From Boseongicola sp. SB0665_bin_10 (lineage in GTDB: Bacteria > Pseudomonadota > Alphaproteobacteria > Rhodobacterales > Rhodobacteraceae): a stretch of DNA of 64,000 bases. Below the pieces are notes generated by a model. It saw nothing but the letters and a program-made list of their open reading frames with translations, was not told where the DNA came from and searched no databases. The stretch is from contig VXSG01000044.1 of NCBI GenBank assembly GCA_009838075.1, positions 1 through 64,000 of the forward strand, read 5' to 3'. Position numbers and translations under genes: made by a program. How positions within the stretch are numbered: position 1 is the first letter of the stretch; each line of letters opens with the position of its first letter. This document shows positions 9,146-17,457 of the stretch, one piece after another.

Positions 9146-10688
9146 CCCTGTCCAGCATCCAGAACACCCCGAAACTCAGCGCAAGGAGCAAGACGGCGGC
9201 CCCGCCGGCCTCTTCCATCCGATACGCTCCCATGAGCCGATAGACCTGCAACGGCAGCGTCGCCGTGTCGGGATCGGCAAAGAGCGCGATCACGCCAAGA
9301 TCCCCCATTGACAGCGCGGCCGCCAGCCCGGCGGAGAACCCGAGCGGCCGCCTGAGACGTGGCAGGACGACGAGCCAAAGGCGCGCCCATCCCTGCAGGT
9401 CCAGCGAATCCGCCAGGCGACCGTATTCCGACTCGATGGCCCGGCAAGCCGGCACGAGCGAGCGAAGCGCGAAGGGCAGCGTCACGAACGCATTCACAAG
9501 CGCCGTGACGGGCAACGCGAGGGCTTCGGGATTGGCGACGGGGTGAATGAGCACAAAGAGCCCGGTGCCAAGAACGAGGGGCGACGCCGCCAACGCCGTC
9601 AGGCCCGCCGTTTCGATCCAGCCGCCCTGGCTCTTCAGGCGCGTGGCCGCCAGCGCCATCACGACGGAAAGCGCAACCACAATGACGGTCGACGCACCGG
9701 CCACGCAAAGCGAACGAATGGCCGACACCCAGACGGCCTGCGGAAGGCCAATGACTTCAGGAAGGCCGCGGACCAAGGCGGACGCGATCGGCACAAGGAG
9801 AAACAAGGCCGCGAACAGGATCAGGACTCCGTCAAGCAGCCTAAGGGCCGGCGTGCGCCCGTCCCAGCGCATCAGGGGGCGATCAAGCCCGGGCGCAAAT
9901 CCCGGATGTCTCAGGACACGATATGCCAGCAGAGCCAGGAACACCGTGATTGCCAGCTGGATGAGCGAAAGGAACGCGGCACGATCAAGGTCGAACTCGA
10001 ACCGAAGCGCCTGATAGATCGCCAGCTCCACCGTGGTCGCGCGTGGTCCGCCGCCAAGCGTGAGGGCAACCGCAAAGCTCATGGTGCAGATCACGAAGAT
10101 CACCAGCGCGGTACCCGGCATCACTTGCCGCAGCATCGGCCATTCGAGATGCCGGTTAACGGCGCTCGCATCCATGCCGAGGCTCGCCGCCAGACGAAAG
10201 CGCTCGGACGGGATTTCCTGCCAGCCCTGCAGGATGAGCCGCGTTGCCAGCGGAAGGTTGAAGAAGACATGCGCCAGGAGGACGCCATGGAGCCCGTAGA
10301 TCGAGATCTGCGGCAGCCCCAGCATTCCTAGCCCGGCATTGACAAGCCCGCCCCGTCCGAAGACGGCCAGAAGCCCGAAGATGGCAACGATCACCGGCAG
10401 CAGAAAGGGCGCGCCGAGGAGCGTGACGAGAGCGCCGCGACCCGGGAACCGTCGGCGCGCCAGCGCGCGGGCCACCGGCACGGCGAGCGCCACGCTGAAG
10501 GTCGCCGACAGGAAGGCCTGCCACAGCGTGAACCGGATTGCAGCCCAGTCCGCCTGGGTCAGGCCGTTGCCCGGCTCCGCGACACGGATGATCGCGACGG
10601 TCGCAAGCAGGATCAGCACGGGAATCGCCGCGGCAGCGGCGATCCCGATGGCGCCTGTGGCACCTAGCGGCTGAGCGCGTTCAGCCAT
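9123..10688 (-). CDS. thiP: Thiamine ABC transporter permease ThiP
   Basis: This 521-residue inner-membrane protein has about twelve hydrophobic segments in two similar halves, the internal duplication typical of ThiP. Two EAA-type cytoplasmic loops are visible (around the segments SERFRLAASLGM and SEYGRLADSLDL), which contact the ATPase. It overlaps thiB by 25 nt at its start and thiQ by 23 nt at its end, a tightly coupled operon. The substrate, thiamine or its phosphates, is inferred from the neighbours and the upstream TPP riboswitch. Confidence 0.93.
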   Translation of the reverse strand: MAERAQPLGATGAIGIAAAAAIPVLILLATVAIIRVAEPGNGLTQADWAAIRFTLWQAFLSATFSVALAVPVARALARRRFPGRGALVTLLGAPFLLPVIVAIFGLLAVFGRGGLVNAGLGMLGLPQISIYGLHGVLLAHVFFNLPLATRLILQGWQEIPSERFRLAASLGMDASAVNRHLEWPMLRQVMPGTALVIFVICTMSFAVALTLGGGPRATTVELAIYQALRFEFDLDRAAFLSLIQLAITVFLALLAYRVLRHPGFAPGLDRPLMRWDGRTPALRLLDGVLILFAALFLLVPIASALVRGLPEVIGLPQAVWVSAIRSLCVAGASTVIVVALSVVMALAATRLKSQGGWIETAGLTALAASPLVLGTGLFVLIHPVANPEALALPVTALVNAFVTLPFALRSLVPACRAIESEYGRLADSLDLQGWARLWLVVLPRLRRPLGFSAGLAAALSMGDLGVIALFADPDTATLPLQVYRLMGAYRMEEAGGAAVLLLALSFGVFWMLDRGARRADA

Positions 10689-11653
10689 TCATCCAGCGCG
10701 GGGCCACGGGCGGCACGCGCCTCCGCCGCCGACAGGAGCAATGGCTTCGCGGGCTGGATCAGCGTCTCGAACCCGTCCGGCAGACCGCCGTCCGGAATGG
10801 CGGCGGGGTACATCCAGTTCGTTGTCGGAATGACTGCCTGGAACGCGTCGGTAAGCATGAACGCCAGGAAACGGTCGGCCAGTTCGGGTTGATCGGTCGA
10901 CGCCAGCTTGCCGGCCACCTCGACCTGCATGTAGTGGCCCTCCGCGAACGGGGCGGCGGCCTTGCTCGCATCCCCTTCCGCAATCAGGTGATAGGCGGGC
11001 GAGGTCGTGTAGGACAGGACCATGTCGGCCTCGCCTTCCAGGAACATGCCGTAGGCCTCGGACCAGCCCGGCGTGACGGTCACGACATTGTCGGCAAGCG
11101 CACTCCAGATTTCCATCGCGCGATCCCCGTAGGCAGCCTTGACCCACAGGAGGAGCCCGAGTCCAGGCGTGGACGAGCGCGGATCCTGTATGACGATGGA
11201 CACGTCGCTGTCGGCAAGTTCCTCGAAACTTTGCGGAACGCGCTCAAGACTGGTGTCATGCACGAACGCGAAGTAGCCCCAGTCATACGGCAGGAAGGTC
11301 CGGTCCTCCCAGGCGACCGGCACGTCCAGGCCAGCGACGGTGCCGCCATGAGGTGCAAAGAGCCCGGTGGCCGCTGCCTCGGCCGTCAGGTTGGTATCGA
11401 TGCCGAGCACGATGTCGACCTCGCTCCGTTTGCCTTCCAGCTTGACGCGCGCCAGAAGCGCCGCGCCATCGCCTGCGGCGACAAAGTTGAGATCACACTT
11501 GCACGTCTCCTCGAAGGCGGCCTCGACGGCAGGGCCCGGGCCCCAGTCCGACACGAAGCTGTCATAGGTGATGACGGTGAGTTCTGGCAGGTCCCCGGCC
11601 GTGGCAGCGCCAGCTGCCAGGACAAGCCCTGCACCAAGGCATGGTATTCGCAT
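10664..11653 (-). CDS. thiB: Periplasmic thiamine-binding protein ThiB
   Basis: This is the substrate-binding subunit of the thiamine importer. The 329-residue protein opens with a signal peptide (MRIPCLGAGLVLAAGAATAG) and continues with LPELTVITYDSFVSDWGPG, the ThiB-like start of the mature protein. It also contains NWMYPA and LLLWVKAAYG segments usual in the family. The start at 11653 lies about 42 nt after the end of the TPP riboswitch, so translation initiation or transcription of the whole operon can be switched off by TPP. Confidence 0.93.
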   Translation of the reverse strand: MRIPCLGAGLVLAAGAATAGDLPELTVITYDSFVSDWGPGPAVEAAFEETCKCDLNFVAAGDGAALLARVKLEGKRSEVDIVLGIDTNLTAEAAATGLFAPHGGTVAGLDVPVAWEDRTFLPYDWGYFAFVHDTSLERVPQSFEELADSDVSIVIQDPRSSTPGLGLLLWVKAAYGDRAMEIWSALADNVVTVTPGWSEAYGMFLEGEADMVLSYTTSPAYHLIAEGDASKAAAPFAEGHYMQVEVAGKLASTDQPELADRFLAFMLTDAFQAVIPTTNWMYPAAIPDGGLPDGFETLIQPAKPLLLSAAEARAARGPALDEWLNALSR

Positions 11654-11694
11654 CTCTCACTCCTTGTTTCAGGACGGGGGAAAGGATGAGGATG

Positions 11695-11781
11695 CTCGAC
11701 CTTCCCTCCGCCGGCGTTATCCGGTTCAGGTTCAACGGGTTCGCGGAATTGCATCTCAGCCTTGGAAGGCACCCCGAGGTA
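11695..11781 (-). promoter_or_regulatory. TPP riboswitch (THI element) upstream of thiBPQ
   Basis: Read on the minus strand, the segment starts with CTCGGGGTGCC, has the conserved CTGAGA (complement of 11754-11759), then the thi-box ACCTGAACCGGATAA followed by GCCGGCGGAGGGAAGG, and closes with CGAG. CTCG and CGAG pair as helix P1. These are the conserved parts of the thiamine-pyrophosphate aptamer in correct order and spacing. It precedes thiB by about 42 nt, so TPP should repress the transporter operon. Confidence 0.95.
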
Positions 11782-12169
11782 CCGTGTTCATAGCGGTCTC
11801 TCGTGCTCGCGGCAACCCGAGGATTGCGGTCAACGCCGCAGGGGCCTGCGTGACGTCACTCAACATGTTGTTCGAAGCAAAATGCCAAATCTCCTCGGAC
11901 TGATCGCTGTCATCCGAGACGTGGAACGGCACCTTGAATCAAGCCACGGCCCGTCACCCCAAGGGGTGGCTCTCTCTACCATGGTGAAACTGGGCTGCCT
12001 TCGTGAAATTTGGCAGGTATCGGGCGGATCAGGCCAGGTCCGGACACGCGATACGGGCCATGGCGGCCAGCTCGTGCCCGATCGGGGCGTCAGGCCCCCG
12101 CGTTTGCACAGGGGCGAAGACATCCAACCTGCACAGGAGCGGTAGATTTCGAATTGATATTCCCTTGAG
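11782..12169. other. Intergenic region between thi riboswitch and toxin-antitoxin operator
   Basis: This 388-base divergent region holds the promoter of the thi operon at its left end and that of the toxin-antitoxin operon at its right end. A short palindrome CACCCCAAGGGGTG is present around 11956-11971. No protein-coding frame with recognisable features was found. Confidence 0.5.
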
Positions 12170-12187
12170 TGACAACTGTAGTTGTCA
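12154..12187 (+). promoter_or_regulatory. Promoter and operator palindrome of fused toxin-antitoxin gene
   Basis: A perfect inverted repeat TGACAACTGTAGTTGTCA (8-bp arms, 2-nt spacer, 12170-12187) ends one base before the ATG of the fused toxin-antitoxin gene. A candidate -35 TTGATA (12154-12159) lies 17 nt before TGTAGT (12177-12182), which could serve as a -10 inside the palindrome. Binding by the HTH half of the fusion product would therefore block transcription. Symmetry and position are seen directly; the protein that binds is inferred. Confidence 0.7.
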
Positions 12188-12188
12188 T

Positions 12189-12806
12189 ATGGTGGACGTG
12201 ATTCGGAGCCGCGCATTCGACAAGTGGCTGTCCGGTGTGCGTGATCGTCGCGCAATGACCCGGATTGGCGCACGCCCTGATCGCCTCGCCTTGGGGCACT
12301 TCGGCGATGCCGAGCCTGTCGGAGGCGGCGTTACGGAGCTTTGGGTCGACTACGGGCCAGGCTATCGGGTGTCTTGCCTGCAGCGAGGCGGGAAACGTGT
12401 CGTTCTGCCTTGTGGCGGCGACAAGTCTTCCCAGGCCAGGGACATCGCGCGGGCCAAGACGCTCGCCAAGGATCGGAAGGATGGAGGGATGGAGAAAGTG
12501 ACGCATCCTCCCCATGACGCTGCCGACCACCTGCAGGGCGCAGAGAACATCGCAGCCTATCTTGAAGCCGTGATGGAAGAGGGCGGCGATGACGCGGCCT
12601 ATGTCGCCCACGCCCTTGGAACAGTCGCACGGGCACGGAACATGACGGCACTTGCCCAGGAGGTCGGGATGAGCCGCGTCGGCCTGAACAAGGCGCTGTC
12701 GGCAGGAGGCAACCCGACGCTTGCCACGGTATTGAAGGTTGCCAAGGCTCTTGATCTGAAGGTCTCGTTCGAGCCGGCTGCAGCCAGGGGAACCGGCGGA
12801 GCATGA
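12189..12806 (+). CDS. In-frame fusion of HigB-like (Gp49/DUF891) toxin and HTH antitoxin
   Basis: Residues 1-100 match a RelE/HigB-type toxin of the phage Gp49-like family: RSRAFDKWLSGVRDRRA at the start, then ELWVDYGPGYRVSCLQR and GGDKSSQARDI. Residues 101-205 match the partner Xre-type antitoxin: IAAYLEAVMEEGGDD, MTALAQEVGMSRVGLNKALS, and GNPTLATVLKVAKALDLKV. Normally these are two genes; here one frame runs through both without a stop. Met101 (ATG at 12489) is where a free antitoxin would begin and has GGAAGG 8 nt upstream, so it may also be made alone. The ATG at 12189 follows the operator palindrome directly. Whether the toxin half is active is unknown. Confidence 0.85.
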   Translation: MVDVIRSRAFDKWLSGVRDRRAMTRIGARPDRLALGHFGDAEPVGGGVTELWVDYGPGYRVSCLQRGGKRVVLPCGGDKSSQARDIARAKTLAKDRKDGGMEKVTHPPHDAADHLQGAENIAAYLEAVMEEGGDDAAYVAHALGTVARARNMTALAQEVGMSRVGLNKALSAGGNPTLATVLKVAKALDLKVSFEPAAARGTGGA

Positions 12807-13030
12807 CCGAAGAGTTGACGATCTTTGACCCCGCGAACCACCTGGACTCGGACCAGGCCATTGCCGACTTCATGCGCGCCGCACTGGAAACCAACGATCC
12901 GGACTACGTGGCCCATGCCCTGGGTGTCGTTGCCCGTGCAAAGGGCATGACGGAGATCGCCCGCCGTACCTGGCTTTCGCGGGAGCAACTTTGTCGCTCG
13001 TTCAGCAGCGACGGGCATGCGGCTGACTGA
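12803..13030 (+). CDS. Truncated HTH antitoxin paralog
   Basis: This 75-residue protein resembles the antitoxin half of the preceding gene: IADFMRAALETNDPDYVAHALGVVARAKGMTEIAR aligns with its helical start. It then stops after LSREQLCRSFSSDGHAAD, so the NPTL-type segment and last helices of the domain (about 25 residues) are missing. A Trp replaces the expected Gly before LSREQL. The start overlaps the fused gene (ATGA), so it is co-translated. It may be a decaying copy, or a partial domain that still dimerises. Confidence 0.7.
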   Translation: MTEELTIFDPANHLDSDQAIADFMRAALETNDPDYVAHALGVVARAKGMTEIARRTWLSREQLCRSFSSDGHAAD

Positions 13031-13081
13031 TGGTGGGTCGCGAGTAAGATTCACCGACTCTCAAAATCGCGGGAACTGGAT

Positions 13082-13588
13082 GTGACATTCGCCCTGTCCG
13101 AAGAGATCGCCGCCTGGGACGGCAAGTCCGCTGCCGCACTGCACTCGACCTATGAGCGCCACCGCGCCGAAGAGGGTTTCGTCGCGACGATCCTGGGCCA
13201 TATCGCAGATGTCGAATTGCAACGGGCGGCAACATGGCTGCTGAAGAAGCATCTCGAGACCGGCAATTCCCTGAGCCCCTCCGGTTGCCGCGCCGTGTTC
13301 GGCGCGCTGTCCGTTCAGGACCATTGGGAAAGCAAGTTGCACATTCTCCAATGCCTTCCCTACCTGGAATTCCCCGAAGACGAGAGCGCCGGGATCGAGA
13401 GGTTTCTGCAAGCCTGTCTCGAGAGCGACAACAAGTTCGTGAGGGCGTGGGCCTACAGCGGGTTCAACGAATTGTCGCTGCGCTTTCCGCGATACCGGGA
13501 CAGAGTGGACGGAATGCTTGCCTTGGCCAGCGTATCGGAAGCGGCGTCGGTTCGGGCAAGGATTCGCAACATCCAGAAACGGCGCTGA
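13082..13588 (+). CDS. HEAT-repeat-like hypothetical protein
   Basis: This 168-residue protein is almost entirely alpha-helical in character, with repeated helix pairs such as VELQRAATWLLKKHLE, WESKLHILQCLPYLEF and NKFVRAWAYSGFNELSLRFP. That pattern suggests HEAT/armadillo-like repeats. No catalytic motif, signal peptide or membrane segment is seen. The GTG at 13082 has a GGGAA-type ribosome site just upstream. It follows the toxin-antitoxin genes by about 50 nt on the same strand but no functional link is evident. Confidence 0.6.
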   Translation: MTFALSEEIAAWDGKSAAALHSTYERHRAEEGFVATILGHIADVELQRAATWLLKKHLETGNSLSPSGCRAVFGALSVQDHWESKLHILQCLPYLEFPEDESAGIERFLQACLESDNKFVRAWAYSGFNELSLRFPRYRDRVDGMLALASVSEAASVRARIRNIQKRR

Positions 13589-13714
13589 GATGCCGACTGC
13601 CGGTCGCCCTGCGCGGGCATCCGATATCCGAGGCCGCGCTCTCCGAGGATGCGGCGATCATGGTGAAGAACACCAGGCCCGTCGGGCCGAAGGGACAGCA
13701 AGAAGCCAGGGCCG

Positions 13715-13740
13715 GGCCTTGCCTGGCGCAAGGCAAGGCC
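13715..13740. terminator. Strong hairpin downstream of HEAT-like gene
   Basis: A perfect 10-bp stem (GGCCTTGCCT at 13715-13724, AGGCAAGGCC at 13731-13740) with a 6-nt loop lies between the HEAT-like gene and the next promoter. There is no T-tract after it, so intrinsic termination is possible but not shown. Confidence 0.4.
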
Positions 13741-13772
13741 AGCCTTGAAGAAGAGGAACGGGTTGACGTACC

Positions 13773-13802
13773 GAAAGTTTGGTCATTTAATACGTATACG
13801 TA
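13773..13802 (+). promoter_or_regulatory. Promoter with TACGTATACGTA palindrome before the kynureninase cluster
   Basis: A good -35 TTGACG (13773-13778) lies 16 nt before TATACG (13795-13800). The -10 is embedded in the perfect 12-bp palindrome TACGTATACGTA (13791-13802). The first gene of the cluster starts at 13819. GTATAC-centred palindromes are common targets of GntR-family repressors, but no gntR gene is in the window, so the regulator is unidentified. Confidence 0.6.
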
Positions 13803-13818
13803 GCAATGAGCGGTCCCC

Positions 13819-14637
13819 ATGGCATCACGAAATCCTGGGCAGGGGCGCAAGACCTCCATCGGCGTGATCGGGTACGGGTTCATCGGGCAACATCTCGTGC
13901 GGCGCATCCAGGCCCATGCCGACCAGATGGAGCTGGCCTTCGTGCATGCGCGGCGGCGTGAACAGGCGGCCGACATCTCCGAAGACGTCTTCCTGAGCCA
14001 CCTGTCGCAGGTCGAGACACGCGGTGCGGATGTCATCGTGGAGGCGGCGCATCCCCTGTTCACGGCGGATTTCGGCACGCGGTTCCTGCGGCATTCGGAC
14101 TACCTGCCCCTGTCGACGAGCGCATTGACCGACGAGGGTCTTTGCGACCGGCTTCTTGAGACCGCCCGACGCAACGGCACGCGGCTGCTGCTTGCCGCCG
14201 GCGCGCTGATCGGCGGCGAGGAACTGGTCAAGCGGAGCGACCGATGGGATCGGGTGCGAATCACCTTTCGCAAGAATCCGGTGAACATCGATTTCTCGGG
14301 CGTCGACTTCGAAGCCAGCGACGTGACCAGCGCGCGCACCGTCTTTGACGGTCCCGTCAGGGAAATCGCCGCACGCTATCCTCGCAACGTGAACACCATG
14401 GTCACGGCGGCGCTCCTGTCGACGGGCGTCAATGCATGCGAAGGCGTGCTTGTGGCCGATCCATCGCTTGATTGCGCGGTTGCCGAGGTCGAGGCCTGGA
14501 GCAGCGACGGCGGCTATTTCCGCACCGAGAAGCGGCAGCCCGCCACAGGCGTGTCCGGGACGGAAATGATCGACTCAGCCTGGCACTCGCTCCGGCAGGC
14601 GGGCGGGCTGTCAACAGGCGCATTCGAACTGGTCTGA
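13819..14637 (+). CDS. Aspartate dehydrogenase-like NAD(P)-dependent oxidoreductase
   Basis: This 272-residue protein starts with a Rossmann segment (IGVIGYGFIGQHLVRRI) and has the aspartate-dehydrogenase (DUF108) features LLLAAGALIGGEEL and VNTMVTAALLSTG. Characterised members oxidise L-aspartate to iminoaspartate, a precursor of NAD. The ATG at 13819 follows a promoter candidate closely. It heads a same-strand cluster with a TrpXYZ-like transporter and kynureninase, so it may act in tryptophan/kynurenine-derived amino-acid or NAD metabolism. The true substrate is not certain, since the substrate-binding segment (FRKNPVNIDFSG) differs from that of characterised enzymes I remember. Confidence 0.75.
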   Translation: MASRNPGQGRKTSIGVIGYGFIGQHLVRRIQAHADQMELAFVHARRREQAADISEDVFLSHLSQVETRGADVIVEAAHPLFTADFGTRFLRHSDYLPLSTSALTDEGLCDRLLETARRNGTRLLLAAGALIGGEELVKRSDRWDRVRITFRKNPVNIDFSGVDFEASDVTSARTVFDGPVREIAARYPRNVNTMVTAALLSTGVNACEGVLVADPSLDCAVAEVEAWSSDGGYFRTEKRQPATGVSGTEMIDSAWHSLRQAGGLSTGAFELV

Positions 14638-14662
14638 ACGACCACAACCAGCAGCAGGAGAC

Positions 14663-15634
14663 ATGACGATGAAAATGCAATTCCTCTACACAGCGGCCTT
14701 GGCCACGGCGCTTTTCGGCTCGGCGGTGCACGCGCAGGACAAGACGGTGGCACTGGCAAATCTCGGGCCACACCCGGCGCTGAACGCGGTGGTAGGCGGG
14801 TTCAAGAAAGGCATGGCCGACGGCGGCTATGCCGAAGGCGGCGACGTGGCCTACGAGTACCAGGACGCCAGCTTTGACGCCGCCGTCGTGGCGCAGATGA
14901 TCGCGACGCTGGAGGCCTCTGGCCCGGACCTGTTTCTCACGGTCACCACGCCGATCAGCCAGGCGGCGCTCCGGGTCGTGCAGGACAAGTCCATTCCCAT
15001 CGTCTTCGCCCCGGTCACCGACCCGGTGGACGCGGGTCTCGTGCCGAGCTGGGCCGGTGGCAGCGACCGGTTCACCGGCGCGTCGAACCTGCAATCCATG
15101 GAAACGGTGTTCGCCTTCGCAAGGGACCTGCTGGGCGATGCGGACACGGTCGGGATACTGTTCAATCCCGGCGATGCCAATGACGTGGTCAATGTCCGCT
15201 ATGCCGAGCGTGCCGCAGCCGAGATGGGCATCGAGCTCGTCACCGTCAGCGTCGAGGCCACCGCCGACATTCCGGTGCGCGTCGATGCGCTGAAGGACAC
15301 GGACGTCATCTACCTGATCCCCTCCAGCATGTTGCAGCCCGCCCTGCCCGCAGTTGCCGCCGCGGCGCGCCGGAACGGGGTGCCGGTGATCAACGCCTCG
15401 CCTGTCGGGGTCGAGGACGGGCAAATCCTCGCATCCATGTCCGTCTCGTGGTTCGAGGTGGGCCGTCAGGCGGGACTGCGGGCAGCGCGCATCCTGGATG
15501 GCGAGCCGGTCAGCGCGGTCGATGTCTATCGCCCAAGCCCGGAGGATCACTCCGCCACGGTCAGCGCCAAATACATGGAGGAATTCGGCATGACGCTGCC
15601 AGAGGCGCTTGCGGACTGCGGCTGCGTAAGGTGA
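14663..15634 (+). CDS. ABC transporter substrate-binding protein, TrpX-type
   Basis: This 323-residue exported protein opens with a signal peptide (MKMQFLYTAALATALFGSAVHA, cleaved near AQD) and belongs to the ABC_sub_bind (TrpX/YtrX-like) family of type I binding proteins. Typical segments are FKKGMADGGYAEGGDVAYEYQDA and VGILFNPGDANDV. The family imports tryptophan and similar compounds in other bacteria. Its stop overlaps the GTG of the following ATPase (GTGA). The neighbouring kynureninase suggests tryptophan or kynurenine as ligand, which is inference. Confidence 0.85.
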   Translation: MTMKMQFLYTAALATALFGSAVHAQDKTVALANLGPHPALNAVVGGFKKGMADGGYAEGGDVAYEYQDASFDAAVVAQMIATLEASGPDLFLTVTTPISQAALRVVQDKSIPIVFAPVTDPVDAGLVPSWAGGSDRFTGASNLQSMETVFAFARDLLGDADTVGILFNPGDANDVVNVRYAERAAAEMGIELVTVSVEATADIPVRVDALKDTDVIYLIPSSMLQPALPAVAAAARRNGVPVINASPVGVEDGQILASMSVSWFEVGRQAGLRAARILDGEPVSAVDVYRPSPEDHSATVSAKYMEEFGMTLPEALADCGCVR

Positions 15635-16434
15635 CGGATGCGCACGGGCAGGCTGGAGTTCATGTCTCCGGCCTGCGCAAGACCTTCTTCCCCGGCACCG
15701 TGCAGGAGAAAGCGGCGCTGAACGGCGTCGACCTGGATCTGGCCGCCGGGGAATTCGCCATCGTGATCGGCAGCAACGGCTCCGGGAAGAGCACGACGCT
15801 GAACGCGATCTCCGGCGAGTTGCAGCTTGATGCGGGCAAGGTCGTCGTGGCGGGTCAGGACATGAGCCGCCTGCCCGCCCACAAGCGCGCGCGCTTCATG
15901 GCTCGCGTGTTCCAGGACCCGATGCAGGGCACCGCCGCTTCGCTCACCATCGAGGAAAACCTCGCCATCGCGGCCCGGCGCGGAACCGTGCGCGGCTTCC
16001 GGATGGGCCTGAAGCGCACCGAGCGGGACGGCTTCCGCGCCGCATTGGAGGTGCTGGGGCTGGGTCTGGAAGACCGGCTGTCGGATCGGGTGGCGCTTCT
16101 GTCCGGCGGGCAAAGGCAATCCCTGACGCTGATCATGGCGACGTTGAAGGCACCGTCGCTCCTGCTGCTGGATGAACATACCGCCGCCCTCGATCCGCGC
16201 GCCGCCGAACTGGTGCTTGACGCGACCCTTCAGGCGGTCAAGGGCAGAAGCATCACCACGCTGATGATCACCCACAACATGGACCAGGCCATAACCCATG
16301 GCGACCGGCTGATCATGATGCATGACGGCCGCGTGATCCTGAACCTGGGCCGCGCGGAAAAGGCGAGCCTGACCGCCGCCGATCTCGTGGCACGCTTTCA
16401 CGATGTGGTCAGCGATCGCATGTTGCTGAACTGA
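15631..16434 (+). CDS. ABC transporter ATP-binding protein, TrpZ-type
   Basis: This 267-residue ATPase has Walker A GSNGSGKST, signature LLSGGQRQSLTL and Walker B SLLLLDEHTAALDP. The segment QDPMQGTAASLTIEENL is typical of the ATPase paired with ABC_sub_bind proteins. The start is a GTG at 15631 overlapping the stop of the binding-protein gene; upstream codons in the frame lie inside that gene. It energises the permease encoded 11 nt downstream. Confidence 0.88.
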   Translation: MTDAHGQAGVHVSGLRKTFFPGTVQEKAALNGVDLDLAAGEFAIVIGSNGSGKSTTLNAISGELQLDAGKVVVAGQDMSRLPAHKRARFMARVFQDPMQGTAASLTIEENLAIAARRGTVRGFRMGLKRTERDGFRAALEVLGLGLEDRLSDRVALLSGGQRQSLTLIMATLKAPSLLLLDEHTAALDPRAAELVLDATLQAVKGRSITTLMITHNMDQAITHGDRLIMMHDGRVILNLGRAEKASLTAADLVARFHDVVSDRMLLN

Positions 16435-16445
16435 GGCTTGGCAAG

Positions 16446-17351
16446 ATGGAGTTCCTGCACACCTACTTCAACCTGATCCCGGTCAGCCTGGCGCAGGGCG
16501 CGGTTTACGCCTTCGTGGCGCTCGGCGTGATGATCCCGTTTCGCCTGCTGAGCCTGCCGGACCTGACTGCCGAGGGCAGCTTTCCCCTGGGCGGTGCCGT
16601 CGCCGCCGCGATGCTGGCCGGCGGCTCCGGCATCGCCTCCGCGATCCTCGCGGCCCTTCTGGCCGGGGCCCTGGCGGGATGCCTCACGGCGCTGATCCAC
16701 CTCGCCTTCAAGGTCACGTCGCTGCTCGCCGGGATCATCGTGCTGACGATGCTCTTTTCGATCAACATCCGGGTGATGGGCAAGCCGAACACGGCGTTGT
16801 TCAGCCATGACACGCTGTTCACGGCGTTCCTTGGTGCGGATGGCGGCGCGCCGCTGACGCAATTCGCCCTGCTTGCGGTCCTGCTCCTCATTGTGTGCGG
16901 CGCGCTCCACTGGTTCCTGCTGACCGAGCTCGGGCTGGGCCTGCGTGCGGTAGGCTCCAACCAGATGATGGCGCGCGCGCACGGGCTCTCCACCCGGGCC
17001 TTCGTCATCGCCGGGCTGGGGCTTGCGGGCTGCCTCGCAGCCCTCGGCGGCGCGACGATGTCGCAGTACCAAAGCTATGCCGACGTCAACATGGGCGTGG
17101 GCGTGCTGGTGATCGGCCTTGCGGGCACCATCCTGGGCGAGGCGATCCTTGGCCGTGACACCCTGCTGCGCCAGATCGCGGCGCCGGTCGTGGGATCGCT
17201 CTTCTACTTCCAGTTCGTCGCAATGGCGCTGAGCCTCGGCTTCAAGCCGTCGGACCTCAAGCTTCTCACGGGACTCTTCGTGCTCGCCGCGCTCGGCGCG
17301 CCGATTCTCAAGGCGCGCCTTGACAGGCGTGCAGGAAGTCCCAGGCCATGA
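16446..17351 (+). CDS. ABC transporter permease, TrpY-type
   Basis: This 301-residue inner-membrane protein has about eight or nine hydrophobic segments. It shows the branched-chain-permease-like motif LGLRAVGSNQMMARAHGLSTRAF, the cytoplasmic loop contacting the ATPase. It completes the importer with the binding protein and ATPase upstream. The end overlaps nothing; kynU starts about 100 nt downstream. Substrate assignment rests only on gene context. Confidence 0.87.
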   Translation: MEFLHTYFNLIPVSLAQGAVYAFVALGVMIPFRLLSLPDLTAEGSFPLGGAVAAAMLAGGSGIASAILAALLAGALAGCLTALIHLAFKVTSLLAGIIVLTMLFSINIRVMGKPNTALFSHDTLFTAFLGADGGAPLTQFALLAVLLLIVCGALHWFLLTELGLGLRAVGSNQMMARAHGLSTRAFVIAGLGLAGCLAALGGATMSQYQSYADVNMGVGVLVIGLAGTILGEAILGRDTLLRQIAAPVVGSLFYFQFVAMALSLGFKPSDLKLLTGLFVLAALGAPILKARLDRRAGSPRP

Positions 17352-17457
17352 CCGACAACGATGGCGCCCGCACCATCCAGGGGCATCCGGCGGACAGGCG
17401 CCGCCGGATGCCAGGGGTGCTGCCCGTCCCCGAGACCTGCAAGCAGCGAGGCATCCC

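Noticed and set aside
17320-17457. Longer N-terminus of kynureninase starting at an ATG
   Set aside because: The added residues are Arg/Pro/His-rich, overlap the permease gene and do not look like the kynureninase N-terminus, which begins right after the GTG at 17458.
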